From NCBI RefSeq assembly GCF_004208535.1, contig NZ_SGIS01000008.1, positions 62,001 through 126,000 on the forward strand: a DNA stretch of 64,000 nucleotides. The letters run 5' to 3'. Position 1 is the first letter of the stretch, and every line of letters starts with the position of its first letter. The notes under the pieces are model-generated. The model saw nothing but the letters and a program-made list of their open reading frames with translations. It did not search any database and was not told the DNA's origin. This DNA is from Sphingomonas populi. Its GTDB lineage: Bacteria; Pseudomonadota; Alphaproteobacteria; Sphingomonadales; Sphingomonadaceae. Shown here piece after piece: positions 33,391 through 41,166 of this stretch. The position numbers and the translations under genes are program-made.

Positions 33391-33801
33391 ATGGACCTGA
33401 CCGACCTGCAGAACCGCATCGTGATCGAGGTCGCGCGCACCGTGCCGGTGTCCGCGTGGGAGCGGATCGTCGCCGATGTCGAGATCGCCGAGCATGACGA
33501 CGGCTACCAGCTCGACGCGGTGAGCTTCGCCATCGCGCGCGACGCCGATGGCGCGCTCAGCGATCCGCAGTTCGACCTCAGTACCGACGCGCGCGCCGCG
33601 ATCGTCGATCTCTACAAGCAGCGCAAGGCGGCGGGCGACGTACTGGGCGGCTTCGAATTGCAGATCGACCAGCCCGGCACCTACGCATTCCACTTCTCCT
33701 ACGATCCGCCCAAGCGCCTCAACGGCATCTGGGACAAGGCGAAGGAGGAGCGGCTCGACCAGTATCTCGACCATTACCGCCGGGAAAAAGCGGGCGCCTG
33801 A
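33391..33801 (+). CDS. YezG-type (DUF600) immunity protein
   Basis: A 136-aa cytoplasmic protein: LTDLQNRIVIEVARTVPVSA then WERIVADVEIAEHDDGYQLD, followed by a Phe/Tyr-rich beta region (LGGFELQIDQPGTYAFHFSY) and DPPKRLNGIWDKAKEERLDQ. The order I-x-x-x-P-x-x-W at the start, a Y-F core, then R-L-x-G-x-W matches the YezG family, known antitoxins of EssD/YeeF-type nucleases in Gram-positive bacteria. It starts 8 bases after the nuclease gene with GAGGA before the ATG. Its tail overlaps the convergent gene by 28 bases. Pairing with the nuclease is a strong contextual argument. Confidence 0.8.
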   Translation: MDLTDLQNRIVIEVARTVPVSAWERIVADVEIAEHDDGYQLDAVSFAIARDADGALSDPQFDLSTDARAAIVDLYKQRKAAGDVLGGFELQIDQPGTYAFHFSYDPPKRLNGIWDKAKEERLDQYLDHYRREKAGA

Positions 33802-34475
33802 GCGCGCCTGCTTTCGCTCCGGTAGGCGCTACGTCTCGGCGGCGCCACGCTGAAATCCGCCGACGCCGTCACGACAGCGCCGTCGACGTCGGCATCGACC
33901 TCATAGTCGAGCGTCGCCGGCTTGCCGGGCCGCCAGCCGATCGCGCTGGTGCGGCGCGCATTGCCGAACATTTCAGCCACCCCGGTCGGCTTGGCGTGGA
34001 CGAAGCCGTGCCGTGGCCCCAGCGCGATCACGCCCTGCGCTTGCAACGCTTCGCTGAAGGACAGATCGCCCGGCACCAGCCCGTAGATCAACACCAGCAG
34101 ATGCGTACGGTCGGGCGACAGGCAATCGTCGACGCCGGTGCCAAGCAGCCGCACCGCCACGTTTTCCCGCGCCAGATCCCAGCTCCACGCGAGCCGTCCG
34201 CTACGATCATAGCCGCGCAGCCGCGTGAAGGGCCGCGCCGCACCGGCATAGCCGCAACTGCCATGCGGCAGCGTGTTCCGGCTGAACGCATCCTTCTCGT
34301 TCGCGATCAGGGTAGGCCGGTCGAGCAGCCGGTCGGCCACGATCCTGCCGCCGTCGCTCGGTACGATGGTGATCGTGCTGGTCGCGCCCGGCGCGCCTGA
34401 CACCACGAAACGCGTGGCCGGGCCGGGCGCCGGCGCGGCCGCCGCAAGCAACAGTGCGAGGAGGAGGCGCTTCAG
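33774..34475 (-). CDS. Exported protein coupled to the lysozyme-like gene, putative periplasmic immunity factor
   Basis: About 233 aa. The frame begins at a CTG (34475) that overlaps the TGA of the upstream gene as CTGA; no ATG or GTG is available nearby, and the next possible start is a TTG at 34451 that would cut off the basic end of the signal peptide. From CTG it reads MKRLLLALLLAAAAPAPGPA, a good signal peptide. The body is beta-rich (TRFVVSGAPGATSTITIVPS, DGAVVTASADFSVAPP) with two Cys (GSCGYAGAARP, GVDDCLSPDRT) that may form a disulfide. I do not recognise the family. Tight coupling to a muramidase-like protein suggests a protective partner in the periplasm (inference). Confidence 0.6.
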   Translation of the reverse strand: MKRLLLALLLAAAAPAPGPATRFVVSGAPGATSTITIVPSDGGRIVADRLLDRPTLIANEKDAFSRNTLPHGSCGYAGAARPFTRLRGYDRSGRLAWSWDLARENVAVRLLGTGVDDCLSPDRTHLLVLIYGLVPGDLSFSEALQAQGVIALGPRHGFVHAKPTGVAEMFGNARRTSAIGWRPGKPATLDYEVDADVDGAVVTASADFSVAPPRRSAYRSESRRAQAPAFSRR

Positions 34476-35671
34476 CGTGACACGCGCACGAAGCTGCCCG
34501 GATCGGCACTCAGCGTCGTACCCTTGCCGGTGATATGCGCGGCGCGCTGATCGGGATCGGTCATGCGCGACACCAGACGCTGCGCCTCGTAATCGGAAAC
34601 GATCTGCGGCTCATACGTCGCGCGCTGCTCGGCTGTCCACAGCATCGGATCACGTTCGACCTTGGGGTTGTCCGCGAAAAACGCGTCGAGCGCTTTGCCA
34701 AAGGTCGTCGGTACGTGTGCCGGTCGGTTGACGCTCTCGTCGAGCACCAGCGCCGCACCCTGTTCCGAGGTGACATAGGCGGAAATCGGCCGGATATAGC
34801 TCTGCCCCTTCACCGCGCTGGCCGGCACCTTGCCCAGCGCGCTGTCGAGCCTGGTGACGAAATCGCCGATCTGCTTCTCCTGGAAAGCCGCATCGCGGCC
34901 CGCTTTCTGGAGCGGCGACAGCGCGGTTGTCCAATGATCGGGTTCCCGCGCGTCCTTGATATAGGTGGAAAGATCGCTGCCGCTCATCTTGATGCCGTCG
35001 ACCGTCAGCGACATCGTATAGGCGCCGTCGCCGGTGCCCTTGCCGCTATGCTCGACGCTCCAGCCCTGGTCGGTGAAAAGCGACGCATAGGCGCCGGGGT
35101 TCGATTGCGAGAATTCGAACACCTGGCGCGCAAGCTCGCCCGTACCCTGGGGGTTGATGGTCTTCTGCATCGCGCCGACCGTGACGATCTGGTTGTCATA
35201 GGACTGCACCGAATCGAGCCGCCCCTCATTATCGGCCATCCGACTGATGACGCGCTGTTCCGACGCGCTGACCGTGCCCGCCGCGACCATCCCGCCCCAC
35301 GCGGCGCTTTCCGAAAGACGGTAGCTGGTGTCGGACGGTTTGCGGCCGGGGAAGGCCGGGCCGTCGCCGACCTTGGTCTTGGTCCAGACCGGGGTATCGT
35401 AATCGACTGGCTTGGGCTTCGGCTTGTCATCCACCGCCGCCGCCTGTGGTCCGGCCGCCCGCCGGTGGCCCTCGGCCAGCGCAAACACGTCGCCGTAGCG
35501 CGAACCGCGCACCAGCAAGCTGTCGAGCGAGTCGCGCTGCCCGGGATGCTCGCCGAGATAGGCGCGCAACGTGTCGAGATCGCCGCGCTGCGCGAGTACA
35601 TCGAGCCGATCGGACGGCATACCGCCCGCCGTGCCGGGGGAGCGCACTCCCGTGTCGATCTCAATGCTCAT
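34472..35671 (-). CDS. Candidate lysozyme-like type III effector
   Basis: A 399-aa protein without signal peptide. The N-terminus (MSIEIDTGVRSPGTAGGMPS) is Ser/Gly/Thr-rich. A central segment at about 135-250 reads VISRMADNEGRLDSVQSYDN, QIVTVGAMQKTINPQGTGEL, ARQVFEFSQSNPGAYASLFT. The order E-G...V-Q-x-Y-D-N...T-x-G-x-M-Q is reminiscent of lysozyme-fold muramidases, with the Glu before G as possible acid; this is pattern recognition, not a confirmed match. AAAGGTGG precedes the ATG at 35671. It is transcribed divergently from 35839, with the third palindrome between them. Without a signal peptide it would need the type III machine to reach peptidoglycan. Confidence 0.62.
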   Translation of the reverse strand: MSIEIDTGVRSPGTAGGMPSDRLDVLAQRGDLDTLRAYLGEHPGQRDSLDSLLVRGSRYGDVFALAEGHRRAAGPQAAAVDDKPKPKPVDYDTPVWTKTKVGDGPAFPGRKPSDTSYRLSESAAWGGMVAAGTVSASEQRVISRMADNEGRLDSVQSYDNQIVTVGAMQKTINPQGTGELARQVFEFSQSNPGAYASLFTDQGWSVEHSGKGTGDGAYTMSLTVDGIKMSGSDLSTYIKDAREPDHWTTALSPLQKAGRDAAFQEKQIGDFVTRLDSALGKVPASAVKGQSYIRPISAYVTSEQGAALVLDESVNRPAHVPTTFGKALDAFFADNPKVERDPMLWTAEQRATYEPQIVSDYEAQRLVSRMTDPDQRAAHITGKGTTLSADPGSFVRVSR

Positions 35672-35735
35672 CGCGCCACCTTTCACGCTGGGGATGGCGC
35701 AATGATAAGCGGCATCGTCCCGGCGCTACGATAAG

Positions 35736-35780
35736 CGATCCGATTAGCTCCAGCCGCCGCGCTAGTCGCATCGACTAGCG
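35736..35780. promoter_or_regulatory. Palindromic site 3 of a shared type III operator
   Basis: CGATCCGATTA (35736-35746) and TAGTCGCATCG (35763-35773) are the half-sites of sites 1 and 2 with one change each. The spacer is 16 bases rather than 6, that is, one helical turn longer. The right half lies within a second perfect palindrome, CGCTAGTCG (35760) and CGACTAGCG (ending 35780) around CAT. The site is between two divergent candidate effector genes. Confidence 0.68.
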
Positions 35781-35838
35781 CATTCGTCCGCGAACCCGGC
35801 GATAACGGCACGGCCAAGCCCGTGAGAGGAGTCCGCGC

Positions 35839-37278
35839 GTGACCGATCCCGTTTCGAATGCCGTCAACACCATCACCCGGACGATGGAGACCGGCTTCCT
35901 CAACCCCGTCACCAACGGCGAGATCAAACAGGTGGTCGCGACGATCAGTTCGCTGCCGGCGGCGCAGGCCAACCAGGTGATCGACCGGTTGCAGCACGGC
36001 GGCGAGCTCGGCCGTATCGCCGGCGAGGTCGAGGACGGCAGCATCCTCGGGCTCGGCGGGCTGTCGGCGGACGAGCGCGGCCGCTTTTTCGCCGACATGG
36101 CGGGCAAGCTCGACGGCCAACACCTCGCCACGCTCAGCAATGCCTTCGCGGGAACCGACACACGCGGCGATTTCGCGGCGGTGACCCAGCTCGGCGACGC
36201 GGTGGCGACGCATGCGAGCGCGCAAGCGAAGATCGACTATATTCATGCGCTGGCGGGTGCGACCGGGGACACTGCGGCGCGGCTCGATACCGGCTTCGGC
36301 TACAGCCAGACCAGCTTCAGCGATGCCGAAGGCGCTGCGGTCGGCCAGGTGCTCGGCAGCTTGCGTGGCGCGCAGGCCGAGGCGGGGTTTCGCGCGCTCG
36401 GTTCGCATCTGCCCGACGTGCTGACCTCGGCAGTCGATGCGCAGATGACCACGACCGCCACCAGCGCGGGCGCCGCCAACACGATGACGTGGCACGCCAC
36501 CCAGTTCGAGGGGATCATGCAGGCCGCCGCGAGCATGAGCGATGCCGATCTCAAGGCGCAGGTGTTCGATTCCGGCGTGCAGGCGATGCGCGCGGTGCGC
36601 GACACCAACAGTATCATCGGCGGGCTCACCGTGGTGGGCAAGGATGCCGCGCTGCATCGGATGACGGACGGGCTGACTCGGATCATCGATAGCGATACAA
36701 GCGGCGTCATGCGCGAGCTGACCTACAACCGGGCAACCGCCGACGGATCGAGCTTCTCGGCCTATGCCAAGGAGATGCTGCATGAAGGCCGCGAGGCCGA
36801 ACTCGGCCGGCAGATGGGTCGCCTGCAGGTCGGCAACGGCGGCACCGAGAATCCGGTCACACGGCTCGACCAGACCGTTACCGTCGCCAACACCCATCAG
36901 GAACGGCGGCCAAACGCCGGCGCGCTCGGCTATTTCGTTGGCAGCGTCTATGCTGGCGCGCAGTCATTGTCGGGCGACGTCGCACAGCAGCGGGCTCAGG
37001 TGACGGCGATCCTGAAGTCGGCGCTGACCATCGTCGACAAGGCCAAGATCGGCGGCCCGGCGGCGGCCGCAATCGGCACCGGCGCGAGCCTCGCCAAGGA
37101 ATGGGTACAGTTCGCGGTCAATGCGGCGATTTCCGACCCGACCGCCAATGCCGGCACGCGGCTGGAGAATGCGGCATTGCCGGTCGACACGCGCACCGGC
37201 GAGCTCGGCGTCGGCGATGCGGTGTCGAGCACGTTCGACGACACGCTCGCCTCGGTCCAGCGCCGGGCTCGACCGTGA
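35839..37278 (+). CDS. Large orphan protein, candidate type III effector
   Basis: A 479-aa protein I do not recognise. It starts at a GTG with GAGAGGAG upstream. No signal peptide. The N-terminal third is helical (TMETGFLNPVTNGEIKQVVA, LGGLSADERGRFFADMAGKL). The short word S-A-D-E-R-G-R-F resembles T-P-V-E-R-G-Q-F in the nuclease protein at 32252, perhaps a shared export-region motif. The middle is Ala/Thr-rich; the C-terminus has a glycine-rich, mildly hydrophobic stretch (NAGALGYFVGSVYAGAQSLS, AKIGGPAAAAIGTGASLAKE). It is coupled by GTGA to a lipoprotein gene. Role as an effector is inferred from location, lack of signal peptide and the palindrome. Confidence 0.7.
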   Translation: MTDPVSNAVNTITRTMETGFLNPVTNGEIKQVVATISSLPAAQANQVIDRLQHGGELGRIAGEVEDGSILGLGGLSADERGRFFADMAGKLDGQHLATLSNAFAGTDTRGDFAAVTQLGDAVATHASAQAKIDYIHALAGATGDTAARLDTGFGYSQTSFSDAEGAAVGQVLGSLRGAQAEAGFRALGSHLPDVLTSAVDAQMTTTATSAGAANTMTWHATQFEGIMQAAASMSDADLKAQVFDSGVQAMRAVRDTNSIIGGLTVVGKDAALHRMTDGLTRIIDSDTSGVMRELTYNRATADGSSFSAYAKEMLHEGREAELGRQMGRLQVGNGGTENPVTRLDQTVTVANTHQERRPNAGALGYFVGSVYAGAQSLSGDVAQQRAQVTAILKSALTIVDKAKIGGPAAAAIGTGASLAKEWVQFAVNAAISDPTANAGTRLENAALPVDTRTGELGVGDAVSSTFDDTLASVQRRARP

Positions 37279-37703
37279 GGCTGCGCGCCGCGCTGACGCT
37301 GGCGGCTGCGACCACCGCCTGCGCGCCCGCGCCGGCGCCGCCGCCGATCACCCTGCCCGCGATCCTCGTCCGGCACGACGAAGCGCCCTATGGCGACCTG
37401 GTCGATCACCGGCGCGTCGCGGCGATGATCGCGAGCCTCGATCGACTCGAACCCGCCTGGGGCAAGCTCGACGTCACCGACTATACGATCGCTCCCGCCG
37501 ATGACGCGAAGCTATGGCGTGCGATCGGCGCGGGGGTTCCGGCGGGTTGGGAGCCAGTCGCGCTCGGCGTTTTTCGGCCGCGCTACGGCACGCTGCGCGC
37601 ATGGCAAGCAGGCAAGCATCTGTTCGCGGTGCTGCGGGTCGATCCCGGCATCGCTTCGGATATCCCGGTGCTGGTGTTGCGTGATCGTGGAGTCAGGCAA
37701 TGA
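37275..37703 (+). CDS. Small lipoprotein coupled to the orphan effector, putative immunity protein
   Basis: A 142-aa protein starting at the GTG that overlaps the preceding stop (GTGA). The signal MRLRAALTLAAATTACAPAP has lipobox TTAC with acylated Cys16. The mature part is globular: ILVRHDEAPYGDLVDHRRVA, SLDRLEPAWGKLDVTDYTIA, AGKHLFAVLRVDPGIASDIP. No family recognised. In type VI systems, lipoprotein or periplasmic genes coupled to an effector gene are usually immunity proteins; this gene fits that layout (inference). Confidence 0.65.
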   Translation: MRLRAALTLAAATTACAPAPAPPPITLPAILVRHDEAPYGDLVDHRRVAAMIASLDRLEPAWGKLDVTDYTIAPADDAKLWRAIGAGVPAGWEPVALGVFRPRYGTLRAWQAGKHLFAVLRVDPGIASDIPVLVLRDRGVRQ

Positions 37704-37866
37704 TCGTGCAAGGGATCAATGGCCTTTGATGCGCGGCGCTTGAGCATCAGATGTTCGATCGCAGGGCGTCCGAGGTCTGCGATCCGCCTGCGGAACGGGT
37801 ATGCAGTAGTCTTGCGCTCGGGTGTAGAACGCCGGATGCTACGCCGCTTTTCCGAAGGTGTTCATA

Positions 37867-38835
37867 ATGCGTGTCCGCATTCTGCTTTCAACTGCGTTGG
37901 CGCTGACCATCCCAGTCGATAGCCCCGCGTCATCCACAGAGAGGCCGCCGGTCACTACCTTGGGCACTTGGCGGCCAGCCTCGGGATTGGACCAAGTGCC
38001 GCTTTGGCCAGGTGATGCCCCCAACGGCACGTTCAGGCCACAACCGCCTGAGAGTGTACAAACCTACGACGATGCCGGCGTTCTCGGCGGCAAGTCGGAA
38101 GCTGTCTTGAATATCGCCGTACCGACAATGACGATCATGCCTGCCAAAGGGCGCAAAACCGGAACAGCCGTGATTGTGTTTCCCGGTGGCGGCTTTCGGA
38201 AGGTCTTCATCGGGCTCGAAGGCACGGAGATTTGCGATTGGCTGACGCGTAAAGGGGTTACGTGCATCGTCTCCAAGTATCGCGCGCCGGGCGGCAACGA
38301 CTTTTGGGACGATACCTTAAACCGCCGAATCACGCCCCACATTCCTCGTGCTTTGCAGGATGCGCAGCGCACAATACGGCTAGTGCGGTCCAAAGCAGGC
38401 GAGCTTGGTATCGACCCCCATCGCATCGGCGTTCTGGGGATGTCGGCAGGCGGCTACCTTGTCGCGCAGACCAGCAACATCCTGACACCAACCTATCGTC
38501 CGATTGATGCCATCGACAAGATCAGCAGCCGACCGGATTTCGCAGTGGCGCTCTACCCGGGTCATATCTGTCGTGATGACGGCTCGTTCGACCGCAGCTT
38601 ACCAGTAACAAAGGCCGCGCCCCCGACCTTTATCGCTCAGGCGTGGGACGACGCAACCGATCCGATTTGCAACAGCCTGATGTATGCGGCGGCGCTGGAT
38701 AAGGCTGGCGTGTCGACCGAGGTTCACCTGTTTGCCAAGGGCGGGCACGCCTTTGCTCTACGTCACAAGGACGAGCCCGTCGGGCAATGGCCGCAGCTCG
38801 TTGAGCTTTGGCTTAAACAAATCGGCATGCTGTAA
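37867..38835 (+). CDS. Exported alpha/beta hydrolase (esterase-like)
   Basis: A 322-aa protein with signal peptide MRVRILLSTALALTIPVDSP. The hydrolase fold shows the oxyanion stretch TAVIVFPGGGFRKVFIGLEG, WLTRKGVTCIVSKYRAPGGN, the nucleophile elbow IGVLGMSAGGYLVAQ (G-x-S-x-G), an acid in AWDDATDPI and catalytic His in FAKGGHAFALRH. It belongs to the BD-FAE/carbohydrate-esterase-like group. Base composition is visibly lower in GC than the neighbours, hinting at separate acquisition. The ATG at 37867 is chosen over a GTG three codons earlier because the signal peptide begins there. Confidence 0.85.
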   Translation: MRVRILLSTALALTIPVDSPASSTERPPVTTLGTWRPASGLDQVPLWPGDAPNGTFRPQPPESVQTYDDAGVLGGKSEAVLNIAVPTMTIMPAKGRKTGTAVIVFPGGGFRKVFIGLEGTEICDWLTRKGVTCIVSKYRAPGGNDFWDDTLNRRITPHIPRALQDAQRTIRLVRSKAGELGIDPHRIGVLGMSAGGYLVAQTSNILTPTYRPIDAIDKISSRPDFAVALYPGHICRDDGSFDRSLPVTKAAPPTFIAQAWDDATDPICNSLMYAAALDKAGVSTEVHLFAKGGHAFALRHKDEPVGQWPQLVELWLKQIGML

Positions 38836-38997
38836 CAGACGGATACAAAGACTGGTTTATCATTTTAATAACAATTGGTTGTAGGTATCTTGTCGGCTTC
38901 CGCAGGGGTCATCAGCGTTGAGGCAGAGCCACCAGCTCTCTACGGCACGTATCCCCTCTCAGGCGGCTAGCAGCCAGACACTCGCCAAATTGCCCGA

Positions 38998-39966
38998 TCA
39001 GCCGGCCGGCTTCATCCAGTCGTGCATCGTCATCCAGCGCGCAAATTCGTCGAACCAGCCGGTGCTGGTGGTCTTCTTCGGATACATGCCGAAGCCGTGG
39101 CCGCCCTGTTCGAAGAAGTGGAACTCGACCGGGCGCTTGGCCGCGCGCCAGCTCTCGATCAGGCCGAACGTGCCGTTGCCGAACAGCGGATCGTCGGCGG
39201 CGAGCGCGACGAACAATGGCGGTGCGTCGGCTGGCACGGTGACCGGGGCGAGCGAGCCGTAGATCGTGCCGGCGAAGGCGGGCTTGGCATCGGCCTGTCC
39301 GTTGAGGGTCGTCGCCATCGTCAGCATCGCGCCGGCCGAGAAACCGATCATGCCGATCCGCGCCGGATCGACATGCCATTCCGTCGCCCGCTGGCGGATC
39401 AGCGCAAACGCCGCGCGCGCGTCGGCGAGCTGCGGCGCGAGGTTGGCCATCATCGCCGCCGCCGTCGGGCGCGGCGCGCCGCTGGTGGCGCGCTCCTGCA
39501 GCGAGCGCTGGTAGGCGGCCATATCGCCCGGTGTCTGGTTGAGCCGGTATTTCAGGACGAACGCGGCGACACCGCGCGCGGCAAGCGCGCGTGCGACGTC
39601 CCAGCCCTCGTTCTGCATCGATAGTGTGGTGAAACCGCCGCCGGGCGCGACGATGACGGCGGTGCCGCTCGCCTTCGCCGGGTCGGGCAGGAAGGGCGTG
39701 AGCGTCGCCACCGTCACGTTGCGGGCGAAGACACTGTTATACTGGCTGTGCCACGATTCCTTGGCGGCCGCACCGGGCAGCGGCCCCGTGCCGAGCTCGA
39801 TCGCGTTCGGCTGGCTCGGCACCGCGATCGGCATCATCCGGTCGGTCTGCGCCTGCGCGGGCGCGGTCGCCGCCAAAGCGAGACCCAGCGCCGTCGCCAC
39901 CAAGCGCAAGCCAAACGGCCCGATCGCGCGATACCGTCTTCCCGAACCGGACATGGGCCGCATCAT
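38998..39966 (-). CDS. Exported alpha/beta hydrolase (xylan-esterase-like)
   Basis: A 322-aa protein with a long signal peptide ending ATAPAQAQ (about 40). TAVIVAPGGGFTTLSMQNEG forms the oxyanion region, ALAARGVAAFVLKYRLNQTP follows, the nucleophile is in IGMIGFSAGAMLTM, the acid is near VALAADDPLFG, and His is in FFEQGGHGFGMYP. It has the same domain order as the protein at 37867 but low identity, so they are distant relatives transcribed toward each other. GGGGAG precedes the two ATG codons. Substrate unknown. Confidence 0.87.
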   Translation of the reverse strand: MMRPMSGSGRRYRAIGPFGLRLVATALGLALAATAPAQAQTDRMMPIAVPSQPNAIELGTGPLPGAAAKESWHSQYNSVFARNVTVATLTPFLPDPAKASGTAVIVAPGGGFTTLSMQNEGWDVARALAARGVAAFVLKYRLNQTPGDMAAYQRSLQERATSGAPRPTAAAMMANLAPQLADARAAFALIRQRATEWHVDPARIGMIGFSAGAMLTMATTLNGQADAKPAFAGTIYGSLAPVTVPADAPPLFVALAADDPLFGNGTFGLIESWRAAKRPVEFHFFEQGGHGFGMYPKKTTSTGWFDEFARWMTMHDWMKPAG

Positions 39967-40032
39967 CGATTCTCCCCTAATTTGTCGGAGTTTTGCGCCG
40001 CTCGGGAGATGCAGTCAATCGCCCGATCCGCC

Positions 40033-41112
40033 TCAATGCACCGAGCGAAACAGAGTCGGCCAATCCCCCGGTTCGATGCCGCCGCAGGATTGCTGAAGCT
40101 CCATATCGGTCAATTGAAACGCCGTGCCGTCCCAGATCCAGCTTGCCGACATGCCGCAATCGGCCATCCCGCGCCCTTTCGCGGCGTCGCTCAGCATGCC
40201 GGTCTTGGGATCGAACGTGCTGTCGGTGAAATAGCGCGCATCGGAATGATCGGTGCCGTTGCCGATATAGGGCGTCGGCGCGATCAGCCGGCGCGACGAT
40301 CCGCCAGCGCGTTGCGCGATGAACGCCAGCGACGATCCCTGATACGCCCCCATAATGCACGGGATCAGCACCAGCGCCTGCCGGGCATCGAGCGGATAGG
40401 CCTCCGGGTCCATGCTGACATCCGCCTCGCAGTCTTCCTTGGCGAGGACGGCTTTCTGCCCGGCACGGACGGCGGCGATCAACCGCGCGTCTTCGCCCGG
40501 CGCCAGTCTGGCGGTGATCGGATGATAGGGGATTTTCGGACGCGGTGGCGGCGGCGGAACCTTCGCGGCGGGAAGCGGGCCGGGCCGCAGCAGCGCCGTC
40601 ACGCCGCCCACCCGCCCCTGCCGCGCATCGATCCGCAGCATCGCCGCCGCGAACCCGTCGAGCGGGATGTCGTCCTCGGCACCCAATCGCAGCGTCGATG
40701 CGTCGCGCAAGCGCAGCACGAGGGCGCGGATGGCGGTAAGGTCGTCGCTGGCCAGCGCCGTCTCGTCGGCGTCCGTCGTCATCTCCCACACAGGCGCCGC
40801 GAGGCCGACCGGCTTGCCGTCGATCGCGATGCCGCCGCGATCGAACTTGTGGTCGGCGCGGATCGTCACGACCGGTTTCGCGGCCGGGCCGGCGTCACGC
40901 TCGATCCGTATCTCCGTGCCGTGGCTCGAATCGGCAAAGCCCTTGGCAACGCAGGCGAGCGTGTTGTCGCACGCAACGAACCACGATCCGTAGCTGTCAT
41001 AGGATTGCACCGGCCCGGATTGCGAAGCCTCCGCGCGGAGCGCTGGGGCGGAGCAGAGCAACGCGGCGACGGCGGTAGCCATCCGGGCCAGAAGGCTGAG
41101 TTTCGATCGCAT
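40033..41112 (-). CDS. DUF1176-domain exported protein
   Basis: A 359-aa protein with signal peptide MRSKLSLLARMATAVAALLC (cleavage near LRAEA). Family features are VQSYDSYGSWFVACDNTLAC with a Cys pair, a Pro-rich linker (KVPPPPPRPKIPYH), and the C-terminal lobe with YPLDARQALVLIPCIMGAYQ, SDARYFTDSTFDPKTGMLSD, and GRGMADCGMSASWIWDGTAF. The function of DUF1176 is unknown; members are common in sphingomonads. The ATG at 41112 starts the signal peptide; a frame seven codons longer does not. Confidence 0.9.
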   Translation of the reverse strand: MRSKLSLLARMATAVAALLCSAPALRAEASQSGPVQSYDSYGSWFVACDNTLACVAKGFADSSHGTEIRIERDAGPAAKPVVTIRADHKFDRGGIAIDGKPVGLAAPVWEMTTDADETALASDDLTAIRALVLRLRDASTLRLGAEDDIPLDGFAAAMLRIDARQGRVGGVTALLRPGPLPAAKVPPPPPRPKIPYHPITARLAPGEDARLIAAVRAGQKAVLAKEDCEADVSMDPEAYPLDARQALVLIPCIMGAYQGSSLAFIAQRAGGSSRRLIAPTPYIGNGTDHSDARYFTDSTFDPKTGMLSDAAKGRGMADCGMSASWIWDGTAFQLTDMELQQSCGGIEPGDWPTLFRSVH

Positions 41113-41166
41113 CCGGCCCTTATGGCACCACACGCCGCCAGTGCCACCCGTCGCGTTGGGAGACGC

